A DNA stretch of 64,000 nucleotides from Verrucomicrobiota bacterium JB023. Lineage in GTDB: Bacteria; Verrucomicrobiota; Verrucomicrobiia; Verrucomicrobiales; Akkermansiaceae. The DNA is taken from assembly GCA_030673895.1 (NCBI GenBank), contig JAUTCR010000005.1:62001-126000 (forward strand). Reading direction: 5' to 3'. Below, in pieces: positions 53,973 through 63,132 of this stretch; within the stretch, counting starts at the first letter, position 1, and each line of letters begins with the position of its first letter. Below the pieces are notes generated by a model that saw only the letters and a program-made list of their open reading frames with translations, was not told the DNA's origin and searched no databases. Position numbers and translations under genes: made by a program.

Positions 53973-55072
53973 TTCCCATTGATGGCGTTGATCAATTCGC
54001 GCAAGCGTCCGAAGCTCCGCCTACGGTGGCGGAACACCAATCGACGGAGGCCCTCCAGCTGCGGCTCGTCTTCTTCTTCCGGCAGAGCATCACGCTCCTC
54101 AATGACGCCGGACTTGATGATATCCTTAAACTCGGTCGTCAGCTTCTCGACCCGCTCAGCTCCAAGAGACTCTTTGATCCGGATGACCATTCGGTCTCCG
54201 ACATACCGGTAGGAGTGAAAATTCCGGTAAAAGCCGACAATCTCTTCCACCGCTTCATCCAAGTCGTCCGTGACCTTGTAGAGCGAGAAATCGCTCGTCG
54301 AGATAAGCCCCAGGCGGTGCAGATGCTCTTCGATGAATTGATTCCAAAAGTTCCAATACTCGCCCCCCGGGGCATCGATGAGCACAATCGGGTAAACGAT
54401 GGCCTTCCCGGTCTGAATCAAAGTCAGCGCCTCAAAAACCTCGTCCATGGTGCCGAACCCTCCCGGGAAGCCGACCGCCGCATCCACTTCCTTCACGAAG
54501 GAGAGCTTGCGGGTGAAGAAGTAGTTGAAGTTGATGAGCTTCGGGTCGCCTGCGATGAACTCATTGGCCGTGGACTCGAATGGCAGGGTGATATTGAGCC
54601 CGAAGGAATCCTCGCCTCCCGCTCCCTCATTCCCCGCCGCCATGATGCCCGGGCCCGCCCCCGTGACGGACATGTAGCCTTCTTCCCGCATGCGACGGGC
54701 GAATTCCACTGCCGTCTGGTATTCCTTTTCCTCAGGTTGCGTTCTCGCCGATCCAAAGATGGCCACCTTCTTGCAGTTCCGGAAGGGGTGGAACACCTCT
54801 TCCGCCTGGCGCATCTCCTTAAGCGCGCGGTTCATCATCTTGAATTCCGGGTCCCCCACCCGCCCGCGCGCGATGCGAACGGCCGTCGTCATCATCTCCG
54901 CCAGAAGACAGGGATTGCCATCATCCTCAATCTGCCGGGCCAAGTTCATGATTCGGTCATCGAGGTCCCGCTGCCCGGTCGTTCCCACGTAAGAACATGA
55001 GTAAGAGTGCATCAGCCCTCCGGTGAAGTCCCGCTCCTGCGGCACTTTAGTTGGTTGCACATGTTGCGACAT
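53969..55072 (-). CDS. LOG/TIGR00730-family nucleotide-processing protein
   Basis: 367 residues from ATG 55072 (frame open further upstream, discarded). The Rossmann core has VTGAGPGIMAAGNEGAGGED and PGGFGTMDEVFEALTLIQTG, the PGGxGT motif of the LOG family that removes ribose 5-phosphate from cytokinin nucleotides or AMP/IMP-like nucleotides; the old name is lysine decarboxylase. Compared with a 180-230-residue norm this one has an extra N-terminal 120 and a C-terminal 90 residues, a known long subgroup. Translationally coupled to tlyA. Confidence 0.87.
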   Translation of the reverse strand: MSQHVQPTKVPQERDFTGGLMHSYSCSYVGTTGQRDLDDRIMNLARQIEDDGNPCLLAEMMTTAVRIARGRVGDPEFKMMNRALKEMRQAEEVFHPFRNCKKVAIFGSARTQPEEKEYQTAVEFARRMREEGYMSVTGAGPGIMAAGNEGAGGEDSFGLNITLPFESTANEFIAGDPKLINFNYFFTRKLSFVKEVDAAVGFPGGFGTMDEVFEALTLIQTGKAIVYPIVLIDAPGGEYWNFWNQFIEEHLHRLGLISTSDFSLYKVTDDLDEAVEEIVGFYRNFHSYRYVGDRMVIRIKESLGAERVEKLTTEFKDIIKSGVIEERDALPEEEDEPQLEGLRRLVFRHRRRSFGRLRELINAINGK

Positions 55073-55186
55073 GACAACAAAATGGGCGGGACCAGCCGCG
55101 GAGCAAGCTTCTTTCGCGAAAGCCAAGTCACAGCCCGGCAACGCCTTGCAATCCGGCATCATCCAGCCGAGCATTCCATCCGACCT

Positions 55187-55693
55187 ATGAAAAAGCTTCT
55201 CCTTGCGGCCGGCCTCGTTCTCGTTGTCGCCGGCTATCTCTACTATCATTACTCGACCCCTCGGGTCTTGGAGCGCCGGGTTGACTCGCTGCTCTCGGAG
55301 ATGAATTTCGGCCTAGTGAGCCTGGGCGAGCACGGAGACGCGGCCGACAAGTTCGCTTCCCACTTCGCGGAGACGGTCACCTTCTCCGGCTCAGAATCTC
55401 CTCTCTTCGAGAGCGAGGAAGGACGCGCCGCCTTGAGAAAGCTATATCTCGAATACCGGACGTTCGCCAAGTCATCGAGCGCAGAGCGCATTGGCGATAC
55501 CCAAGTCACCGTGGCGGATTCAACGACGGCGGAAGTCGCTACCACGGTTGCCTTCCGCCTGACCTTTCATGGCACCGATGGGGGCGACCAGCGAGAACTC
55601 CCCGTGGTCCTTACCTTTGAGAAGCTCGCGGGCGACTGGCTGATTTCCAAGGTCGAGATGCAGGGTAAGGCGCTCGAGGACGTCGATTTCTGA
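55187..55693 (+). CDS. Membrane-anchored SnoaL/NTF2-like protein
   Basis: 168 residues from ATG 55187. An N-terminal anchor (MKKLLLAAGLVLVVAGYLYY) precedes a domain of about 120 residues with the cone pattern of the SnoaL/NTF2 fold (VDSLLSEMNFGLVSLGEHGD, then TAEVATTVAFRLTFHGTDGG and GDWLISKVEMQ at the end). No catalytic role is inferred. It lies 10 bases before rarA. Confidence 0.7.
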   Translation: MKKLLLAAGLVLVVAGYLYYHYSTPRVLERRVDSLLSEMNFGLVSLGEHGDAADKFASHFAETVTFSGSESPLFESEEGRAALRKLYLEYRTFAKSSSAERIGDTQVTVADSTTAEVATTVAFRLTFHGTDGGDQRELPVVLTFEKLAGDWLISKVEMQGKALEDVDF

Positions 55694-55703
55694 GTTTGCG
55701 CCG

Positions 55704-57053
55704 ATGTCTGAACTTTTTTCCCAGACCGGAGAGAGCTCTCCTCCGTCACCATCGGCCAATCAACCTTTGGCCGCCCGCATGCGCCCCCGCCGCTTGGAGG
55801 AGGTTCGGGGCCAAGAGCACATCCTTGCTCCGGGCAAACTCCTCCGCCGCGCAATTGAGGCCGACCGCTTCTCCTCACTCATCTTCTATGGGCCACCAGG
55901 CACGGGGAAGACGACCCTCGCTACCGTCATCGCACGGAGCACGGGCTCGCGCTTTGAGATGCTCAACGGCGTCGAATCCAATGTCGCTGAGATTCGGGCA
56001 AAAATTGAGCAAGCCTCCCAATGGCAGAAGCTGCGTGATGAGACCACGATCCTCTTTATCGACGAGATTCATCGCTTCAATAAAGCCCAGCAGGACGTCC
56101 TCCTCCCTCATCTCGAGCGAGGAACCGTGCGCTTCATCGGAGCCACGACACACAATCCCTACTTCTACATCAACTCGCCCCTGGTCTCTCGCTCCCAGGT
56201 CTTTCAGCTCGAGCCCCTCGCCACAGACGACATTACCAACCTGATCTACGATGCCCTCTCTGATGAGGAACGCGGTCTCGGCGGCCTCCCCATCGAGGCT
56301 GAAGACGACGCCATCCGACATCTCTCGGAAAAAGCGGATGGCGATGCCCGCAAGGCATTGACTGCCCTCGAGCTAGCTATCCACGGGAGCGGCGATCAGG
56401 ACTCGGAAAGCCCGATCAGATTGACACTGGCCGTTGCCGAGGAGTCCATCCAGCAAAAGGCGATCCTTTACGACGCCGATGGAGATCAGCACTACGATAC
56501 CATCTCCGCATTCATCAAATCCATCCGGGGCTCCGATCCCGACGCCGCCCTCTACTGGTTGGCCAAGATGCTGCAAGCTGGCGAAGACCCCCGCTTCATC
56601 GCCCGCAGGCTAGTGATCTCAGCCTCAGAAGATATTGGCCTGGCCGACTCATCAGCCATCCAAGTGGCAATCGCCGCCCAGCAAGCGCTCGAATTCATCG
56701 GGATGCCCGAGGGACGCATTCCTCTTGCCCACGCCACCGTGCATCTCGCCACCGCGCCAAAATCGAACTCGGCCTACGCGGCCCTCGGTCAAGCAATGTC
56801 CGATGTTTCCGAGGGAGCGACCCTCGCCGTGCCCGAGCATCTGCGCACCCGCTTCCGCAAAAAGCTCGCCGAGGCCTCGGGAGCGGATACAGCCGCCATG
56901 CAGTATCTCTATTCCCACGACTACGAGGGTCATTTTGTTCCCCAATCCTACCTTCCCGAAGGACGAACCTACTATCAACCGAGCCACAATGGGATGGAGA
57001 AACGGATCGCTGAACGCCTGGCGCACTGGCGCAGCCAGCAGGCACCATCCTAA
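55704..57053 (+). CDS. rarA: Replication-associated recombination protein A (AAA+ ATPase)
   Basis: 449 residues. AAA+ motifs are complete: RPRRLEEVRGQEHILAPGKL at the start, Walker A FYGPPGTGKTTLATVIARS, Walker B ILFIDEIHRFNKAQQDVLLP, sensor FIGATTHNPYFYINSPLVSR and the tetramerisation C-terminal domain (SEDIGLADSSAIQVAIAA, YPEDFEGH-like SHDYEGHFVPQSYLPEG). It acts at stalled forks with the clamp/SSB. Also called MgsA or YcaJ. Confidence 0.95.
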   Translation: MSELFSQTGESSPPSPSANQPLAARMRPRRLEEVRGQEHILAPGKLLRRAIEADRFSSLIFYGPPGTGKTTLATVIARSTGSRFEMLNGVESNVAEIRAKIEQASQWQKLRDETTILFIDEIHRFNKAQQDVLLPHLERGTVRFIGATTHNPYFYINSPLVSRSQVFQLEPLATDDITNLIYDALSDEERGLGGLPIEAEDDAIRHLSEKADGDARKALTALELAIHGSGDQDSESPIRLTLAVAEESIQQKAILYDADGDQHYDTISAFIKSIRGSDPDAALYWLAKMLQAGEDPRFIARRLVISASEDIGLADSSAIQVAIAAQQALEFIGMPEGRIPLAHATVHLATAPKSNSAYAALGQAMSDVSEGATLAVPEHLRTRFRKKLAEASGADTAAMQYLYSHDYEGHFVPQSYLPEGRTYYQPSHNGMEKRIAERLAHWRSQQAPS

Positions 57054-57093
57054 ACCTCCGCTCTCAAGGCTTCGGGCTAGACTCCCCCTCCCC

Positions 57094-58272
57094 TCACGAG
57101 CCCAACAAACTGCCCTCAGGCAGCTGGGCCGCAGCAACCCTACGGGCCTGGGCATCAGCATCTAACAACTCGTCAAGCGTCGCTCCTGGCAAGGAGGACA
57201 GGCGGGTCATCGTCTCTTCCACCACCTCCGCGATACCAGTGAAGGCGAGGGAACCTTCAATAAAGGCATCCACCGCCACCTCGTTGGCCGCATTCAGGAT
57301 TGCCGGCAGCGCACCGCCGGCAAGCCCAGCTTCCCGGGCAAGACGAACCGCAGGAAAAGCGTCTTCCCTAGGCGCTTCGAAATCCAGTTTGGCCAGTTTG
57401 GCGAAGTCCAAAGGCTCCAACTTATTCGCACAGCGCTTGGGATAAGTGACGGCATATTGAATGGGGAAGCACATGTCTGTCGTGCTCAATTGCGCCAACA
57501 CACTGCCATCACAAAACTCGACCATCGAATGAACAATCGACTGCGGGTGGACGATCACCTCCACCTTCTCCATCCCCACCCCGAAGAGCCAACGGGCTTC
57601 GATCATCTCCAGCCCTTTGTTGAAGAGTGTTGATGAATCAATGGTGATCTTCCTCCCCATCTCCCACGTGGGATGCTTGAGCGCTTGCTTAAGGGTCACT
57701 TCAGACAGCCGCTCTTTTTCCCAAGTGCGGAAAGGCCCGCCCGATGCGGTTAGAATAAGCCGCCGGACAGCTTCCGGCTGATGGCAATCACCTTCCAAGC
57801 ATTGGAAAATCGCATTGTGCTCACTATCAACGGGAAGGACTTTAACTCCCTTGCGGGCAGCCGCTGCCATCACAATTTCGCCAGCCATCACCAGGATCTC
57901 CTTACTCGCTACCGCGAGATCCTTACCCGCCTCAATTGCCGCCAGAGCTGGCTTGAGACCAGCGGTCCCGACAATCGAAATTAAAACCATATCAGCTTCG
58001 GGAAGCGTCGCCAGGTCGATCAGACCCTCCAGGCCCGTGGCCACTCGTGCGGTGGGGAGAGCCTTCGAGACCTCCGTCTTCTTCCCCTCATCGAAGATAC
58101 AAACCTCCCGCACCCCGAACTCTTTCGCTTGATGACATAGCGAATTCGCCCGCGTGCCTGCGGCCAGCCCGACCACCTCCATTGTCTCCGGCCCGACATC
58201 GCGAGCAACCTTCAAGGCACTCTCACCAATCGAGCCGGTTGACCCGAGAATAACCACTTTCTTTCCCATCAA
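57094..58272 (-). CDS. dxr: 1-deoxy-D-xylulose 5-phosphate reductoisomerase
   Basis: Second enzyme of the MEP isoprenoid pathway. 392 residues. NADPH site KKVVILGSTGSIGESALKVA, metal site PVDSEHNAIFQCLEG, then ILTASGGPFRTWEKE, LKHPTWEMGRKITIDSSTLF and VHPQSIVHSMVEFCDGSVL. Two adjacent ATGs (58272, 58269). Its start overlaps the cdsA stop by 4 bases, the same pair that flanks many bacterial uppS-cdsA-dxr-rseP operons; uppS and rseP are not here. Confidence 0.96.
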   Translation of the reverse strand: MMGKKVVILGSTGSIGESALKVARDVGPETMEVVGLAAGTRANSLCHQAKEFGVREVCIFDEGKKTEVSKALPTARVATGLEGLIDLATLPEADMVLISIVGTAGLKPALAAIEAGKDLAVASKEILVMAGEIVMAAAARKGVKVLPVDSEHNAIFQCLEGDCHQPEAVRRLILTASGGPFRTWEKERLSEVTLKQALKHPTWEMGRKITIDSSTLFNKGLEMIEARWLFGVGMEKVEVIVHPQSIVHSMVEFCDGSVLAQLSTTDMCFPIQYAVTYPKRCANKLEPLDFAKLAKLDFEAPREDAFPAVRLAREAGLAGGALPAILNAANEVAVDAFIEGSLAFTGIAEVVEETMTRLSSLPGATLDELLDADAQARRVAAAQLPEGSLLGS

Positions 58273-59168
58273 ACAAAGAGCTTAAGAAATATCCAAGCAA
58301 GAGGACCGGTGAAGCAAATGCTATCGACCAAGTCGAGCACGCCGCCAATCCCCGGTAAGACTCGTCCCGAGTCCTTCGCTGCCAAGCTCCGCTTAAAGAG
58401 CGATTCAGCCAAATCTCCTGCGACCGCACCTAAGGAAAGAATCAAGCCGAGGAGAGCCAGCAGCCAGCCTCCGGGAACCCAGTCCAGATGCGGCCCCGCC
58501 AGAGCCTTCACCCCCCAGACTCCGCCCTGTCCAATCAGTAGGGCGCCGAAGAATCCTTCCCAGGTTTTCCCGGGGCTGATGTGGGGCACCATCTTGTGCT
58601 TCCCGATCAAGCTGCCTACCAGATAGGCCCCCATGTCGGTGAACTTGGTGCCCACCAGGACCACCAGCAGAAACCACAAACCATCCCGCACCTCCGGCCC
58701 GGCAGCAACCAGCCGCATCAACGAGCCGCTGAACATCAAGCCGAGGTAAATCAGGCCAAAAACCGAGACCAAAACCGAACCAATCGCCTCCCGCCCCTCG
58801 ATCGCCTTCCGGAATCGAATGCAGAACGCCCCCATCGTCACCAGCAGCACAGCCACCCACTCTCCATCGGGCCCTACCGCACCGCGAGCACCCAGCCACC
58901 AAACAGCCCATGCCGTGTAGCCAAGCCCAACCAGACACATCCAAAGCAGACACCAATCATCGCGCTCCGCCTTCCACAACAGCCGCCACTCCCAGAGGCC
59001 AAGCATCCCCAAGAGGCCAATGGCTGCTCCCACTCCATAAGGATTACCCCAGATGAAAACCCCTGCCACCAGCGCCCACAGAACGAGGGTGCTGAGTAAC
59101 CGGGCCCCAAAGACCTTGGACTTGTTGCTTGCTGGTTTGGCGGACTCTTCCACGTGCAGGCAGTCCAA
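58269..59168 (-). CDS. cdsA: Phosphatidate cytidylyltransferase
   Basis: 299 residues, about eight membrane segments. Makes CDP-diacylglycerol in the inner membrane. Signature near the C-terminus: LAAKDSGRVLPGIGGVLDLV followed by DSICFTGPLAW; earlier GKTWEGFFGALLIGQGGVW. The N-terminus MDCLHVEESAKPASNKSKVF is charged. The signature reads VLDLVDS where most have ILDRxDS (Arg to Leu), a mild deviation. Confidence 0.93.
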   Translation of the reverse strand: MDCLHVEESAKPASNKSKVFGARLLSTLVLWALVAGVFIWGNPYGVGAAIGLLGMLGLWEWRLLWKAERDDWCLLWMCLVGLGYTAWAVWWLGARGAVGPDGEWVAVLLVTMGAFCIRFRKAIEGREAIGSVLVSVFGLIYLGLMFSGSLMRLVAAGPEVRDGLWFLLVVLVGTKFTDMGAYLVGSLIGKHKMVPHISPGKTWEGFFGALLIGQGGVWGVKALAGPHLDWVPGGWLLALLGLILSLGAVAGDLAESLFKRSLAAKDSGRVLPGIGGVLDLVDSICFTGPLAWIFLKLFV

Positions 59169-59308
59169 CCCAGCCGCGCGCGCGCTTCAACGCCAAAGCG
59201 TGACGGCACCGCTTCTCTTTTTTCAAACTCTTGCAACTTTCGCTTGGGCCTTGGGTTTCTTCACTCGAACGCAGAGTTCAAAAACCCACAAAGAAAGAAA
59301 ATAATACG

Positions 59309-59779
59309 ATGAAGAAAACACTCATTCTACTGACCGCTCTCATGGCCTCCGCATCCCTCCACGCTCAAGGACAGGACGGCGAGAAATCCGAACGCCGTGG
59401 TGGCCGTGGCGGACGCGAATTGCCAAAAGAAATCGTCGCAAAATTCGATACCGACGGCGACGGCAAACTCAGCCGCGAGGAGCGCAAGGCGGCCATGGAA
59501 GCCCGTCGCGCCGAAGTTCTTGCAAAATTCGATGCCGACGGTGACGGCAAGCTCAACGAAGAAGAGCGCAAAGCCGCCGCGGAAGCACGCCGCAAGGAAA
59601 TCGAAGCTCGCTTCGATGCTGACGGCGACGGCGTCCTCAGCGAGGAAGAAAAAGAAGCCCTTAAGGCTGCCATGAAGGAGCGCCGTGGCGAACGGGGTGC
59701 CCGCGGTGAGCGTGGTGAGCGTGGCCCCCGCGGCGAGCGCGGCCCGAAAAAACCTGCTGAAGACGAAAGCGGTGAGTAA
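59309..59779 (+). CDS. Exported EF-hand protein with collagen-like tail
   Basis: 156 residues from ATG 59309. Signal peptide MKKTLILLTALMASASLHAQ. Three EF-hand loops follow: FDTDGDGKLSREE, FDADGDGKLNEEE and FDADGDGVLSEEE, all with intact calcium ligands. The C-terminus has a Gly-X-Y run at about residues 127-147 (GERGARGERGERGPRGERGP), the pattern of collagen-like segments. Predicted to bind calcium outside the cytoplasm. Short N-terminal RRGGRGGRE also present. Confidence 0.85.
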   Translation: MKKTLILLTALMASASLHAQGQDGEKSERRGGRGGRELPKEIVAKFDTDGDGKLSREERKAAMEARRAEVLAKFDADGDGKLNEEERKAAAEARRKEIEARFDADGDGVLSEEEKEALKAAMKERRGERGARGERGERGPRGERGPKKPAEDESGE

Positions 59780-59810
59780 CGACTGTTCCAGTTGGTTCTA
59801 GGAAAATGAG

Positions 59811-59836
59811 AGGGGTCCCCACTTGGGGGCCCCTTT
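59811..59836 (+). terminator. Rho-independent terminator after the EF-hand gene
   Basis: A 10-bp stem AGGGGTCCCC/GGGGGCCCCT with one G-T pair and an ACTT loop, followed by TTTC. It is 31 bases after the stop. Confidence 0.8.
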
Positions 59837-59907
59837 CTGCTTTTCCCATCCCATGAACCCTACCCTCCTCGGCTCGACCCGCATTGACCATCATACCCCC
59901 ACCGACA

Positions 59908-59939
59908 GAAAAAAGCCCCCCGATCGCTCGGGAGGCTTT
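59908..59939 (-). terminator. Rho-independent terminator of the secreted-protein gene (minus strand)
   Basis: On the minus strand: AAAGCCTCCCGA, GCGA loop, TCGGGGGGCTTT, with TTTTTC beyond. It is 23 bases after the stop of the downstream-lying minus gene. It is convergent with the EF-hand gene. Confidence 0.92.
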
Positions 59940-59962
59940 CGTGGATTGTCCGCGGAAATTGG

Positions 59963-60766
59963 TTAGCTATCGCCGGTAATGGCTTCCAGGCGATAGAAAG
60001 CGCGCTCACGAGGCGGATCGAAATCTGAGAAAACTCGGGAAGATTCTGCCGGAATGCCGCGATCAACCTCGACGAACTCTTCCTCCAAATCAGTCGAGCG
60101 CATCAACTGATAGGTCACGTCCGAGCGCAGACTCCCGTAGGTCACTTGAACCTCAGTGAGAACACCTTCATCCTTGATAGGCTCAATTTTCTCAAAGACC
60201 GGAAACGCCTCCACGAAGACCAAGTTATCCATCACGAAATCATTGAAGCTGATGAATGGATCCGTAAATTGGACTTCCTCGAACGAGCTGTCGGAAATGA
60301 AACCGATAAAACCAGTCGTGTTGTGTCTTCCAATCGGCATTTCGGTCACGTCTCCAAAGGTGACGTGGGTCTGGTCTCCCGTGTGCCGATAGTCCATTCC
60401 CCAGGCGAGAACCGGAAACGGGAATTCCATCCGAGCAGTCATGATTGGATTACCGTCGAGACGGACTCCGAAAAATTGAGTTCCGTCAATTGCGGAGGCG
60501 CGGGACCCGCTTCTGATTCCGCCGCTAGTATTCACGAATTCAAAAAGAAGGTCCCCTAGCTCGGTCGGAGTATCGGAAGCAAAGCCCTGCGTATCGAAGT
60601 CGTTGAAGTCCTCCAAGGTGACTGTCCCAAGATCAGATACGGCCTCGTTCCAGCTCTCACGGTCAGTGAAGACCCGGGTACCGCCAAAGAGCAATTGGCT
60701 GGAGGATACGAATGCGAAGAGTGAAGAAAAACGAGCAAGAGACGAATAGGTCGGTGCGAACATCAT
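59963..60766 (-). CDS. Secreted protein with C-terminal Verrucomicrobia-type beta domain
   Basis: 267 residues with a signal-like N-terminus (SSLARFSSLFAFVSSSQLLF, start at MM uncertain). The body is beta-rich (VTLEDFNDFDTQGFASDTP, MEFPFPVLAWGMDYRHTGDQ), similar in style to PEP-CTERM-associated extracellular proteins, but no PEP-CTERM tail is seen. The C-terminus YQLMRSTDLEEEFVEVD... RAFYRLEAITGDS is a fibronectin-like end common in secreted Verrucomicrobia proteins. No function assigned. Confidence 0.75.
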   Translation of the reverse strand: MMFAPTYSSLARFSSLFAFVSSSQLLFGGTRVFTDRESWNEAVSDLGTVTLEDFNDFDTQGFASDTPTELGDLLFEFVNTSGGIRSGSRASAIDGTQFFGVRLDGNPIMTARMEFPFPVLAWGMDYRHTGDQTHVTFGDVTEMPIGRHNTTGFIGFISDSSFEEVQFTDPFISFNDFVMDNLVFVEAFPVFEKIEPIKDEGVLTEVQVTYGSLRSDVTYQLMRSTDLEEEFVEVDRGIPAESSRVFSDFDPPRERAFYRLEAITGDS

Positions 60767-61086
60767 TAGTAGGAATTGGGTTCACCAAGGGTTCCGCAAT
60801 CCACTCTCTCCCGTTGCGAAAAAACTAATTTTTCTTTCGGGGCGCAATTTCGAGGCCCGAGCTGCCGCTTTCCCGCAAAAACGAATCACTCCGAATGAAG
60901 CGTTCGTTCCGTCGCCCCGGACCTGTAAGCATTCAGCAGGCATCGAATGTCACCATTCAAAGCCCGCTGCCTTTTGCATACGAGCACCGCGAACTCGCAC
61001 CGGCTTTCGGGCGCCTGACAGATCTCTCAGAGACGATCGAGAGGCTCCTCTCGCTCAGGGCAGGGACAGGATCACTTGTCAGGCGA
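60767..61086. other. Intergenic region between the secreted protein and oppF
   Basis: 320 bases. A 73-codon ORF (60895-61116, plus strand) overlaps oppF and lacks a plausible start signal. Nothing else recognised. Confidence 0.4.
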
Positions 61087-62151
61087 TCAGACCCGCTCAG
61101 AGGATGCATCATTTGATGATTCCGGCTTCACCTTGGCAAACACCTCGTCCTCCAAGCAGCACACATCAGGAGCGACCCAGTGGCCCGGCGAATACTCCAC
61201 CGGAGTGAGGTCCACTCCGATTGTCTCTTCGTAACGAGGATGGTTGATCCGCTTGCCGAAGGCACTGCCCTCGGGTGGATTGATGGGAGAAGGGACTTCG
61301 CCTTCCAGCATCTTGCGAGTCTTCTTGTTCGCTGGATCCGGATCGGGGATGGCGGAGAAAAGGGCCTTGGTGTAGGCATGCAGAGGATTGCGATAGAGTT
61401 CCTCTGAAGTGGCGGATTCGACGATCTTTCCGAGATACATCACCGATACCCGGTCACTGATGTGCTTCACAACCGCCAAGTCGTGGGCAATGAAGAGATA
61501 GCTCAGCCCGAGGTCTCGTTGGAGCTCGAGCAACAAGTTGATTACTTGTGCCTGCACACTCACATCAAGGGCACTAACTGGCTCATCCAGAACGAGCAAC
61601 TCGGGATTAACCGCGAGAGCCCTGGCGATACCAATACGCTGACGCTGGCCGCCGCTGAACTCGAAGGGAAACTTCTGCATTGCCGACTTGGGCAAACCCA
61701 CCCGGTCTAGAAGCTCCAAAACTCTCTCTCGCCGAGCCTTGCGATTGCCCATGCTCTGGATAACGAGAGGCTCCGCGATCAACTCACCCACACTCATCCT
61801 CGCATCGAGCGACTCCGCAGGATCCTGAAACACCATTTGAAAGTCCTGGCGCAGTGGTCGCAGCCAAGCCTGTGACATGGAGGTGATGTCTTTGCCCTTG
61901 AAGCGGATCGTTCCACCGGTGGGATTCTCCAGCCGGATGATTGATTTTCCGAAGGTCGACTTCCCACAACCACTCTCACCAACCAGTCCGACGGTCTCAC
62001 CCTTGCCAATGGTCAGCGAAACACCATCGACGGCTTTGACGTCTCCCACTTTTCTTCCGAAAACGCCACCTTTGACCGGAAAGTACTGCTTGAGTGCTTC
62101 CACTTCCAGCAAGGGCTTTCCTTTCTTTGCTTCTGAAATCTGATCCTTCAA
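61087..62151 (-). CDS. oppF: Oligopeptide ABC transporter ATP-binding protein
   Basis: 354 residues. Nucleotide-binding motifs: Walker [20 protein letters not shown] signature [18 protein letters not shown], Walker [20 protein letters not shown], then H-loop [11 protein letters not shown]. The C-terminal peptide-transporter domain reads [19 protein letters not shown]. The usual cysteines of that domain are only partly present (DVCCLE near the end). It begins 3 bases after oppD, at the end of the operon. Confidence 0.93.
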   Translation of the reverse strand: MKDQISEAKKGKPLLEVEALKQYFPVKGGVFGRKVGDVKAVDGVSLTIGKGETVGLVGESGCGKSTFGKSIIRLENPTGGTIRFKGKDITSMSQAWLRPLRQDFQMVFQDPAESLDARMSVGELIAEPLVIQSMGNRKARRERVLELLDRVGLPKSAMQKFPFEFSGGQRQRIGIARALAVNPELLVLDEPVSALDVSVQAQVINLLLELQRDLGLSYLFIAHDLAVVKHISDRVSVMYLGKIVESATSEELYRNPLHAYTKALFSAIPDPDPANKKTRKMLEGEVPSPINPPEGSAFGKRINHPRYEETIGVDLTPVEYSPGHWVAPDVCCLEDEVFAKVKPESSNDASSERV

Positions 62152-62154
62152 AAC

Positions 62155-63132
62155 TTATCCCTCGTAACATTCCCGACAGGCTTCGACCCAATGTCCATCC
62201 GCGATCTCCGCGAAGGTGGGCCGATTATTGATCATGGTGCTGCGCCGCCCCATCCGTTGGCAAAACCGACATCCCGGTACGAAGTCTTGAATGGCAGCCA
62301 CCTGACCGGGAATCGTGGTCAGAATGGACTTCCGCTCATTCTCCAAGCGCGGAATGGAGGCTAACAACCCCTTGGTGTAAGCATGTGCGGGATTGGCGAA
62401 GACCTCGGGGACGGGTCCCCGCTCCACCACTCGCCCGGCATACATGACGACCACTTCCTCGCACTGCTCGGCAATGACCCCAAGGTCATGGGTGATCAAG
62501 AGGACGGACATCCCCAGCTCCTTCCGCATGTCTTCGAGAAGGTCCAGAATCTGGGCCTGCACTGTGACATCGAGTGCGGTGGTCGGCTCATCCGCAATGA
62601 CCAGTCTGGGCTCACAGCAGAGAGCCATCGCGATCATGACCCGCTGTCTCATCCCGCCAGAGAGCTGGTGAGGATAGGCCATCGCGCGAGCCGCGGGGTC
62701 AGGGATACCGACCTTGTCCAACCATTCAATCGCTTCCTTCAGCGCCTTGCGCCCGCTGATCTTCTTGTGAAGCCGGATGACTTCGACGAGCTGCTTGCCA
62801 ATGCGGTGCACGGGATTGAGAGCGGACATCGGCTCTTGGAAGATGACTCCAATTTCTCCCCCTCTCACCTGGCGCATTCGCTTGGGAGGCACTTGCCTCA
62901 GGTCCTCACCATTCAGGGAGATACTGCCCTCGAGAATGTGACCGGAGGGCTTGGGCAGTAGATCGACGATGGACATCGCGGTAACCGTTTTGCCACAGCC
63001 TGATTCTCCAACCAAACCAACTGATTGACCCGCGGCGACGGAGAAACTCACCTTATCGACCGCGCGCACCCAGCCGTTGTCTGTTTGGAAGCTGGTCACC
63101 AAATCCCGGACCTCTAGTAATGCGTCACTCAT
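62155..63132 (-). CDS. oppD: Oligopeptide ABC transporter ATP-binding protein
   Basis: 325 residues. Walker [20 protein letters not shown], signature LSGGMRQRVMIAMALCCEPR, Walker B LVIADEPTTALDVTVQAQIL. The C-terminal tail has four cysteines in two CxxC pairs (PGCRFCQRM and EACRECYEG); a comparable Fe-S-binding tail is known in a DppD structure. Start overlaps the oppA stop by 4 bases. OppD and OppF form a heterodimer that powers peptide import. Confidence 0.93.
   Translation of the reverse strand: MSDALLEVRDLVTSFQTDNGWVRAVDKVSFSVAAGQSVGLVGESGCGKTVTAMSIVDLLPKPSGHILEGSISLNGEDLRQVPPKRMRQVRGGEIGVIFQEPMSALNPVHRIGKQLVEVIRLHKKISGRKALKEAIEWLDKVGIPDPAARAMAYPHQLSGGMRQRVMIAMALCCEPRLVIADEPTTALDVTVQAQILDLLEDMRKELGMSVLLITHDLGVIAEQCEEVVVMYAGRVVERGPVPEVFANPAHAYTKGLLASIPRLENERKSILTTIPGQVAAIQDFVPGCRFCQRMGRRSTMINNRPTFAEIADGHWVEACRECYEG

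Noticed and set aside
54026-55000. 324-codon open frame opposite the LOG-family gene
   Set aside because: Antisense shadow; the minus-strand gene has the PGGxGT motif and couples to tlyA.
60895-61116. 73-codon ORF before oppF
   Set aside because: Overlaps the end of oppF and lacks a start signal.
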